This document shows, in pieces, positions 7,255-12,713 of a stretch of 15,138 bases of DNA (the first letter of the stretch is position 1; every line of letters starts with the position of its first letter). The translations under genes and the position numbers were made by a program. The DNA comes from Erysipelotrichaceae bacterium (GTDB taxonomy: Bacteria > Bacillota_I > Bacilli_A > Erysipelotrichales > Erysipelotrichaceae): the NCBI GenBank assembly GCA_900754715.1, contig CAAEDX010000063.1, positions 1 through 15,138 on the forward strand. Reading direction: 5' to 3'. The notes beneath the pieces are model-generated. The model saw only the letters and a program-made list of their open reading frames with translations. It did not search any database and was not told the origin of the DNA.

Positions 7255-9530
7255 AACTGAGACGTTATCTGAAACCGTTTGCTGTTTCCATTCTTGCCAT
7301 CATCGCGCTGCTTTTTGCACAGGCGATGTGCGAGCTGACGATGCCCGATTACATGTCCAACATCGTCAATGTCGGCATCAACGCCAATGGCATCGAAGAC
7401 GGAGTGCCTGAGGCGATACGGGAAAGTGAGATCGAAAGACTTGCGATCTTTCTGGATGAGGAACAGCAGCAGCTGATCGAAGATCATTATGAGAAAGTGA
7501 GCCCTGCTGACGCGGACAGCGAACAGCTTTCGCGTTATCCGCTGTTAGCAGAGGAGACCTTGTATATCTTGCAGCCGGTCACGGCAGACCAGCGTGAGCA
7601 GCTCAATCTTGCGCTTTCTGACGCGGAGCTGTGCGTGAGCGGCATCACGCAGATGGAAAGCACGCTGCGCGCGGCAATGGACGATCCACAGCAGGCAGAA
7701 GCGTTGAACACGCAGCAGCAACAGCTGCTCGCCATGATGCAGAACATGCCGCAGGACACTTCGCTGTTTGATGTGATCCGTCAGCTGCCCCAGGAGCAGC
7801 TCGATCAGCTGCAGAGCGAGATGACCAGGCTCAGCGATGCCATGGGCCAAAGCAGCGCCGATACCGCCAACACGCAGTATGTCAGAAGTGAGTATGAGGC
7901 GATCGGCATGGACGTGGATGCCATTCAGTATTCATATCTGTTTACCAATGGCGCATTGATGCTGGCGCTGGCTCTTGGCTCAGCGGCCGCCGCAGTTGCG
8001 GTCGGCTTCCTCGCTTCACGTGTCGCGGCCGGGGTGGCGCGCAATTTGCGCAAAGGTGTCTTTGCCAAGGTCGAACAGTTTTCTCTGGCGGAGTTCAGCC
8101 GCTTTTCGACCAATACGCTGCTGACGCGGACGACCGGGGATATCCAGCAGATCCAGATGGTCATGGTCATGCTGCTGCGTATGGTCATCTATGCGCCGAT
8201 CATCGGATTAGGCGCATTGTTCAAGGTCCTCAATTCTGGCGCCGACATGACGTGGATCATCGCGTTGGTCATCATCGTGATCATCGGCATCATGGGCAGT
8301 GCCTTCGCGATCGTCTTGCCGAAATTCCGGATCACGCAGAAGCTGATGGACCGCCTCAACGCCGTCGTGCGTGAGTTTTTGGATGGCATGCCGGTCATCC
8401 GTGCTTTCAACAATCAGAAGATCGAGGAAGGCAAGTTTGAAAAGGCCAACCGCGACATCATGAAGAACTTGCTGTTCGTCGGCCGTTCCATGGGGCTGCT
8501 CATGCCGCTCATCATGCTGGTCATGAACTGCACATCGATCCTGATCGTCTGGGTCGGTTCGCATCAGGTCGATGCCGGGGTGATGCAGATCGGCGATATG
8601 ATGGCGTATATGCAGTATGCGATACAGATCATCATGGCGTTCATGATGATCACGATGATGTCCATCATGCTGCCGCGCGCTTCGGTTGCGGCCGGCCGCA
8701 TCAACGAGGTGCTGAATACCGAGCCTTCCATTCAGGATCCGGCACAGCCGCAGGCGTTTGATGAGGACAAAAAAGGCAGGGTGGAATTCCGCCATGTCTC
8801 ATTCCGCTATCCGGGCGCCGAAGAGGATGTGCTGCATGATCTGAACTTTACGGCTGAGAGCGGTTCGACCACTGCCTTCATCGGCAGCACCGGCAGCGGC
8901 AAATCAACGCTGATCAATCTGGTGCCGCGCTTCTTTGATGTCAGCGAGGGGGAGGTCCTCGTGGATGGCGTTGATGTGCGCCATGTCACACAGCACGAAT
9001 TGCGCGAGCGCATCGGGTATGTGCCGCAGAAGGGCTATTTGTTCAGCGGCACGATCGAAAGCAATCTGCGCTATGCGAAAGAGGATGCCAGTGAGGCAGA
9101 TCTTCATGAGGCAGCGCAGACCGCGCAGGCGATGGAATTCATCGAGGGCAAGCCAAAGGGATTTCAGACGGAGATCGCGCAGGGCGGCACGAATGTGTCG
9201 GGCGGTCAGCGCCAGCGGCTGTCCATTGCCCGCGCATTGGTGAAGAAGCCAGAGATCTTCATCTTTGATGACACGTTCTCGGCTCTGGATTTCAAGACCG
9301 ACGCGAGCCTGCGCAAGGCGCTGGGCGAGCTGTGCGCGCAGACGAAGTGCACAGTGCTGCTTGTGGCGCAGCGCATCTCCAGCATCATGCACGCGGACCG
9401 CATCGTCGTGCTCGACCAAGGTTCGATCGTCGGCATCGGCACGCATGAGGAACTGATGGACTCTTGTGATGTATATCGTGAGATTGCGTACAGTCAGCTG
9501 TCAAAGGAGGAATTGGGTCATGAGCAGTAA
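7248..9530 (+). CDS. ABC exporter half-transporter (degenerate-site subunit) with large extracytoplasmic domain
   Basis: This is a 760-residue fused permease/ATPase of the multidrug-exporter (type IV) family. The first membrane helix is at about 13-35. A hydrophilic Gln-rich region of roughly 190 residues (about 36-225) follows before helix 2, predicted outside the membrane, and then the remaining membrane segments to about 490. The nucleotide-binding domain has Walker A GSTGSGKST (546-554), Q-loop YVPQKGYLF, intact signature VSGGQRQR (S651-Q654) and Walker B IFIFDD with Asp675 where the catalytic Glu is expected. The switch His is replaced by Gln708 (VAQRIS). Such substitutions mark the non-hydrolytic site partner of heterodimeric exporters such as TM287/288, LmrCD and BmrCD. 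The start overlaps marR by 7 bp and the end overlaps the next ABC gene by 11 bp. Substrate is unknown: drug, peptide or lipid export are all possible. Confidence 0.92.
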   Translation: MLKLRRYLKPFAVSILAIIALLFAQAMCELTMPDYMSNIVNVGINANGIEDGVPEAIRESEIERLAIFLDEEQQQLIEDHYEKVSPADADSEQLSRYPLLAEETLYILQPVTADQREQLNLALSDAELCVSGITQMESTLRAAMDDPQQAEALNTQQQQLLAMMQNMPQDTSLFDVIRQLPQEQLDQLQSEMTRLSDAMGQSSADTANTQYVRSEYEAIGMDVDAIQYSYLFTNGALMLALALGSAAAAVAVGFLASRVAAGVARNLRKGVFAKVEQFSLAEFSRFSTNTLLTRTTGDIQQIQMVMVMLLRMVIYAPIIGLGALFKVLNSGADMTWIIALVIIVIIGIMGSAFAIVLPKFRITQKLMDRLNAVVREFLDGMPVIRAFNNQKIEEGKFEKANRDIMKNLLFVGRSMGLLMPLIMLVMNCTSILIVWVGSHQVDAGVMQIGDMMAYMQYAIQIIMAFMMITMMSIMLPRASVAAGRINEVLNTEPSIQDPAQPQAFDEDKKGRVEFRHVSFRYPGAEEDVLHDLNFTAESGSTTAFIGSTGSGKSTLINLVPRFFDVSEGEVLVDGVDVRHVTQHELRERIGYVPQKGYLFSGTIESNLRYAKEDASEADLHEAAQTAQAMEFIEGKPKGFQTEIAQGGTNVSGGQRQRLSIARALVKKPEIFIFDDTFSALDFKTDASLRKALGELCAQTKCTVLLVAQRISSIMHADRIVVLDQGSIVGIGTHEELMDSCDVYREIAYSQLSKEELGHEQ

Positions 9531-11379
9531 ACAGTCTGCCGGCATGCGCCGCGGCCCGATGGGCCATGGCAGAGGTCCGGCTGAAAAAGCAAAAGATTTC
9601 CGGGGCACGATGGCCAAGCTGATCCGCTATCTAGGCTCTTACCGCATCAATATCATCATCGCTTTCTTGTTTTCGATCTTTTCTGTAGCGCTCATGGTCA
9701 TCGGTCCGAAGATCCTGGGCAACGCGACGACCGAGCTGACCAATGGCTTCATGGCCAAGATCTATGGTACGGGCAGCATTGATTTTGGCAAGATCGAGAC
9801 GATCCTGCTGCAGCTGATCGGACTGTATCTCATCTCCACGCTGTGCGGTTTTATCCAGAGCTGGATGATGGCCGGTGTCGCCCAGAAAGTCGCATATCAG
9901 CTGCGCGCGGAAATGGCACATAAGGTCGATCTGCTGCCGTTCAGCTATTTTGACCGTCAGTCGCATGGTGAGGTGCTCTCGCGCTTCTCCAATGATGTCG
10001 ACATGATCCAGCAGACGATGAATCAGTCGCTGGGTCAGCTCATCAGCAGCTTCGTGCAGATCATCGGCTATCTGGTGATGATGCTGAGCATCAGCTTTAC
10101 GATGACGCTGCTCGCGCTCATCGTCGTGCCGCTTTCGCTGATCCTGGTGACGACGGTGGTCAAGCATTCGCAGAAATACTTCGCGGCCCAGCAAAGCTCG
10201 CTGGGTGAGGTAAATGGACATATCGAAGAGATGTATGGCGCGCATATGATCATGAAGGCCTTCAACGGCGAAGCAAAGAGCGTGCAGACGTTTGATCAGC
10301 TGAATGATCAGCTGTATGATTCAGCCTGGAAATCACAGTTCCTCAGCGGTCTGATGCAGCCGATCAGCACCTTTGTGGGCAACCTGGGCTATGTCGGCGT
10401 GGCCATCCTGGGCGGTTATCTGGCGATGAATGGCTCGATCACCATCGGCGACATCCAGTCATTCATCACGTATGTGCGCAGCTTCAACCAGCCGATCTCG
10501 ATGATCGCGCAGAACATGAACATCCTGCAGTCGACAGCGGCAGCGGCAGAACGTGTCTTTGCTTTCCTGGAAGAAGAGGAAGAGGTGCCGGAGTGTGAAG
10601 ATCCAGTGGAGATCTTCGATGCCGACGGCCATACGGATATCCAGGGCCAGGTCACCTTTGAAAACGTCCATTTCGGCTATCGCCCGGATAAGATCATCAT
10701 CCATGACTTCTCCATGTATATCAAGCCGGGGCGCAAGATCGCCATCGTCGGTCCGACCGGCGCCGGCAAGACGACCATCATCAAGCTGCTCATGCGCTTT
10801 TATGAACTGAACAGCGGAACGATCTATATCGATGGCATTCCGACCACGCAGATGCGCCGCCGTGACTTGCGCGCCTTGTTTGGCATGGTGCTGCAGGATG
10901 CGTGGCTGTTCAGCGGCACCGTGATGGAAAACTTGCGCTATGGCCGTCCGGATGCCACGGATGAAGAGGTCATCAGGGCTGCGGATGCCGCTTATGTGGA
11001 TCATTTCATCCGCACGCTCGACCATGGCTATCAGACGGTGATCAATGAAGAAAGCAGCAACATCTCGCAGGGACAGAAGCAGCTGCTCACCATTGCCCGC
11101 GCCTTCCTGGCAGATCCTAAGATCCTGATCCTGGATGAGGCGACTTCCAGCGTCGATACCCGTACGGAGGTGCTGATCCAAAAGGGCATGCAGAAGCTGA
11201 TGGAAAACCGCACCAGTTTCGTGATCGCGCATCGTCTGTCCACCATCCGCGACGCCGATCTGATCCTGGTCATGAAAGACGGCGACATCATCGAGGCCGG
11301 CAGCCATGATGAGCTCATGAAGGCAGACGGCTTCTATACACAGCTGTATAATTCACAGTTTGACGAAGAGGAAGAATAA
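9520..11379 (+). CDS. ABC exporter half-transporter (catalytic-site partner)
   Basis: This 619-residue permease/ATPase pairs with the preceding gene product. The ATG at 9520 is chosen because AAAGGAGG (9503-9510) lies 9 nt upstream; the longer frame from 9466 lies inside the previous gene and adds no family-like sequence. The N-terminus is basic and Gly-rich (MRRGPMGHGRG), as in YfiC-like exporters. Six membrane helices lie within about 50-330. The ATPase has Walker A GPTGAGKTT (411-419), Q-loop MVLQDAWLF, Walker B ILILDEATSSVD with catalytic Glu540, and switch His571. The signature is the altered ISQGQKQ (S516-Q519) rather than SGGQ. Its Walker B/His work with the intact signature of the partner, while its weak signature faces the partner's degenerate site, so the two proteins are complementary halves of one machine. 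Confidence 0.93.
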   Translation: MSSKQSAGMRRGPMGHGRGPAEKAKDFRGTMAKLIRYLGSYRINIIIAFLFSIFSVALMVIGPKILGNATTELTNGFMAKIYGTGSIDFGKIETILLQLIGLYLISTLCGFIQSWMMAGVAQKVAYQLRAEMAHKVDLLPFSYFDRQSHGEVLSRFSNDVDMIQQTMNQSLGQLISSFVQIIGYLVMMLSISFTMTLLALIVVPLSLILVTTVVKHSQKYFAAQQSSLGEVNGHIEEMYGAHMIMKAFNGEAKSVQTFDQLNDQLYDSAWKSQFLSGLMQPISTFVGNLGYVGVAILGGYLAMNGSITIGDIQSFITYVRSFNQPISMIAQNMNILQSTAAAAERVFAFLEEEEEVPECEDPVEIFDADGHTDIQGQVTFENVHFGYRPDKIIIHDFSMYIKPGRKIAIVGPTGAGKTTIIKLLMRFYELNSGTIYIDGIPTTQMRRRDLRALFGMVLQDAWLFSGTVMENLRYGRPDATDEEVIRAADAAYVDHFIRTLDHGYQTVINEESSNISQGQKQLLTIARAFLADPKILILDEATSSVDTRTEVLIQKGMQKLMENRTSFVIAHRLSTIRDADLILVMKDGDIIEAGSHDELMKADGFYTQLYNSQFDEEEE

Positions 11380-11386
11380 TATGCAT

Positions 11387-11412
11387 AAAGAGACGGAGCA
11401 CGCCGTCTCTTT
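11387..11412 (+). terminator. Terminator hairpin of the marR-ABC operon
   Basis: A perfect 10-bp stem, AAAGAGACGG (11387-11396) with CCGTCTCTTT (11403-11412), has a 6-base AGCACG loop and sits 8 bp after the stop codon. The U-tract is short and partly inside the stem, so termination may be incomplete, though the position leaves little doubt about its role. Confidence 0.72.
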
Positions 11413-11446
11413 CATCATATATGCCCTTGTTTTCACGCAAAACACA

Positions 11447-11475
11447 TTGAAATCGCTTTCTCGATATGCTATACT
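11447..11475 (+). promoter_or_regulatory. Promoter of the tRNA-Ala gene
   Basis: TTGAAA (11447-11452) and TATACT (11470-11475) are separated by 17 bp, with an extended -10 TGC just upstream of the -10 box. Transcription would start near 11482, about 6 nt before the mature tRNA 5' end. This shows the tRNA is an independent transcription unit. Confidence 0.75.
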
Positions 11476-11487
11476 GGGAAAGCACTC

Positions 11488-11563
11488 GGGGTTTTAGCTC
11501 AGTTGGGAGAGCGCTACGCTGGCAGCGTAGAGGTCAGGGGTTCGAACCCCCTAAGCTCCACCA
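11488..11563 (+). tRNA. tRNA-Ala (anticodon GGC), CCA encoded
   Basis: A complete 76-nt cloverleaf. The acceptor stem GGGGTTT pairs with AAGCTCC and includes the G3-U70 wobble, the alanine identity element. The D-arm is GCTC/GAGC, and the anticodon stem CTACG/CGTAG encloses loop CTGGCAG with anticodon GGC at 11521-11523. The T-arm is AGGGG/CCCCT around TTCGAAC, and CCA is encoded at 11561-11563. It reads GCC/GCU alanine codons. Gene content and base composition change just after its 3' end, which suggests it served as an integration site for a mobile element. Confidence 0.97.
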
Positions 11564-11599
11564 GTTAAACAGAACGAGCAAGGTGCTTGTGAGATAAAG

Positions 11600-11640
11600 T
11601 TGAGGATCGAGATATTTTGTTGCATCCTCGATTTTTTATT
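11600..11640 (+). terminator. Terminator downstream of tRNA-Ala
   Basis: TTGAGGAT (11600-11607) pairs with ATCCTCGA (11624-11631) with one wobble, followed by TTTTTTATT. It lies 37 bp after the tRNA CCA end and would end the tRNA transcript. Confidence 0.7.
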
Positions 11641-11738
11641 GGTATGAGTGGTGATACAGAACTTTTTGAAAACCCCAGTAATATCAAGGACTTGTGGGCA
11701 TCCGAACAGAAAACTATCTTGTATATTCCCATGTTTTA

Positions 11739-11771
11739 GGGCGGCTGTTTTGAAGCAGCCGCCCTTTTCTT
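11739..11771 (+). terminator. Isolated strong rho-independent terminator
   Basis: A perfect 9-bp GC-rich stem, GGGCGGCTG (11739-11747) with CAGCCGCCC (11756-11764), has an 8-base loop and is followed by TTTTCTT. No gene that could use it is visible between it and the tRNA terminator. It may have belonged to a gene lost by deletion or lying on a mobile element whose coding part is gone. Confidence 0.7.
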
Positions 11772-11850
11772 AATGTCCAAAATAAATGTACCAATTGGGA
11801 TTGAAAAAGCCTCTTTTTTCTTTTTGTATTGCCCGTTAGAAATAGGTCAC

Positions 11851-11866
11851 GGGTGATTTATCACCC
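11851..11866. repeat. Small perfect inverted repeat
   Basis: GGGTGA (11851-11856) and TCACCC (11861-11866) flank a TTTA loop. There is no U-tract after it, so it is not a clear terminator. The surrounding bases (11772-11965) contain T-rich runs and short frames but no gene that I recognise; the hairpin could be an operator or a relic of the mobile element. Confidence 0.4.
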
Positions 11867-11974
11867 AGCGTGTCAAAGTGGCACAGAAGTGGCTTTTTTC
11901 TCAGAAAACAACACTTTTTTAGACCTCCGAAAATATGTCATCTACGCGATGCTCCATCTCACCAAACGGGTTTC

Positions 11975-12049
11975 CCGTATGTGGACGATCCGAATACGGC
12001 TTGTCCAGATACGGGAAAACCGGATATGGATAACCCATGTCTGGAAAAC
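11975..12049 (+). repeat. Degenerate 15-bp tandem repeat (five units) encoding P-x4 pentapeptides
   Basis: Units begin at 11975, 11990, 12005, 12020 and 12035, each starting CC(A/G) and several containing GATACGGAAAAC-like cores. In frame they encode PYVDD, PNTAC, PDTGK, PDMDN and PCLEN. Every unit is exactly 15 bp, so the periodicity has survived although the host gene is decayed. Confidence 0.7.
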
Positions 12050-12122
12050 CGGCCACAATTAAATAAAGATAAAAGAAATACTGATTCATCAAGCACAAAA
12101 GGATCAAATCCTATCCTATCAA

Positions 12123-12166
12123 GCCCCGTAGGTGTCAATTGGACTAGACAGGATTGGATACGGGGC
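12123..12166. repeat. Inverted repeat GCCCCGTA / TACGGGGC
   Basis: Perfect 8-bp arms (12123-12130 and 12159-12166) are separated by 28 bp that hold a smaller TGTC/GACA pair (12133-12136 and 12147-12150). It overlaps the end of the replication-initiator relic. It might be a folded RNA or a protein-binding site of the mobile element, or it could be chance. Confidence 0.4.
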
Positions 12167-12194
12167 CAAAGAGTTATCGAGAACCTATTTTAGA

Positions 12195-12531
12195 AGAGAT
12201 GTTGAAGCGGGCATAGGACAACGCTACTAAAGCTTTACAAGCAGAGTTTCTAGATGGCGGAGGCATCCTTACCCATACTATTTTCCTCCTTTTTCAAAGG
12301 CGTAGAAATTATGGTTCAAAATGAGCAAAAACGCCTATGATGGTTTCCGTGTATAGGGACAGTAGATTTCCTATATGAGGATTGTTTCTATGAAGGATAA
12401 ACGCCCAAATTTACCTTTTCAGACAAAGATAGGAGTGTAATCACCGCATAAGGCCTGATAATAACGCTATCTTTATTGACTACGACTACGATTGAGAATT
12501 GGTAAATTGCTTTCATTTTTCTTGGCAGGGA
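12195..12531 (+). pseudogene. Decayed reading frame of unknown function (at least two frameshifts, several stops)
   Basis: Joining frames gives coherent protein-like sequence: EEMLKRA, stop, DNATKALQAEFLDGGG; then, in a shifted frame, VEIMVQNEQKRL, stop, IGTVDFLYEDCFYEG, stop, TPKFTFSDKDRSVITA, stop; then, after a further shift, RPDNNAIFIDYDYD and a final TGA at 12529-12531. Restoring one C in GGCC(C)TGAT near 12453 and changing TAA to TAC would give a smooth ITAYGPDNNAIFIDYDYD ending, which argues for a real gene that lost function rather than random sequence. I do not recognise the family. It may be more than one gene remnant. Adjacency to the replication-initiator relic suggests it was part of the same mobile element. 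Confidence 0.45.
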
Positions 12532-12557
12532 TATTTTTGCTTCCTTTGACTCTTGCG

Positions 12558-12586
12558 TTGTGGGAAAAAGAGGGAAATGATATAAT
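12558..12586 (+). promoter_or_regulatory. Predicted extended -10 promoter of the STAND nuclease gene
   Basis: TGATATAAT (12578-12586) is a perfect extended -10. A weak -35, TTGTGG (12558-12563), lies 17 bp upstream. Transcription would start near 12593, giving a leader of about 120 nt before the ATG at 12714. Within the leader a second copy of the GGAAATGATATAA block occurs, followed by the small palindrome AGTTTA-TT-TAAACT (12605-12618), both possible regulatory sites. Confidence 0.55.
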
Positions 12587-12605
12587 AAATTAGGAAATGA
12601 TATAA
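12573..12605 (+). repeat. Direct repeat GGAAATGATATAA x2 overlapping the promoter
   Basis: Two identical 13-bp copies at 12573-12585 and 12593-12605 are exactly 20 bp apart, about two DNA turns. The first contains the -10 box and the second lies across the predicted transcription start. They could be two regulator sites on one DNA face or a local duplication of the -10 region. Confidence 0.6.
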
Positions 12606-12674
12606 GTTTATTTAAACTGAAGGCGATAGCACACTATTTTTGCAATTTAACAATAGATAGAGAATGTCCTTTTG

Positions 12675-12710
12675 ATGGCGCATCTGCGTGGCTTTGCTTT
12701 AGGGAGGTAA
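12675..12710 (+). CDS. Possible 11-residue leader peptide before the STAND nuclease gene
   Basis: ATG at 12675 opens a frame of 11 codons (MAHLRGFALGR) whose TAA at 12708-12710 directly abuts the AGGGAGG ribosome binding site of the downstream gene. The arrangement would permit translational coupling, but there is no good ribosome binding site for the small frame itself and a chance ORF of this size is common. Treat as speculative. Confidence 0.2.
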   Translation: MAHLRGFALGR

Positions 12711-12713
12711 GAG

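Larger units (their letters stand above)
11966..12193 (+). pseudogene. Relic of a plasmid/ICE-type replication initiator (RepA/DUF6017-like) protein
   Basis: The frame reads TGFPYVDDPNTACPDTGK and continues with PDMDNPCLEN, PQLNKDKRNTD and SSTKGSNPILS before a stop at 12193. A proline every fifth residue, followed by an LN..NTD..STKGSNPI linker, resembles the central linker of replication-initiator proteins common on integrative elements and plasmids of gut Clostridia. The N-terminal winged-helix DNA-binding domain and the C-terminal part are missing or unrecognisable, and no ribosome binding site fits. A small open frame extends upstream to 11870, but that part does not look like the family. 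Identification rests on my memory of the family pattern; the other-strand reading of the same repeat has no such continuation. Confidence 0.5.

Noticed and set aside
9466..9519. Longer N-terminus for the second ABC protein starting at 9466
   Set aside because: It is only the out-of-frame tail of the first ABC gene; the ATG at 9520 has an AAAGGAGG site at proper spacing and a family-like start.
187..11318. Many long reverse-strand open frames opposite the glg, GH20 and ABC genes
   Set aside because: They mirror strongly coding + strand genes with biased third positions, have no ribosome binding sites and show no recognisable domains.
11975..12049. Possible CRISPR array or plasmid iterons
   Set aside because: The units are contiguous and degenerate, 15 bp long without spacers, and are explained by coding pentapeptides.
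11829..12062. 77-codon + frame starting MPVRNRSRVIYH
   Set aside because: It reads the replication-initiator relic in a different frame, lacks a ribosome binding site and has no family resemblance.
11919..12107. Reverse-strand frame with a proline-every-five pattern
   Set aside because: The 15-bp repeat gives a proline-like periodicity on both strands; only the + strand continues into the initiator-type linker.
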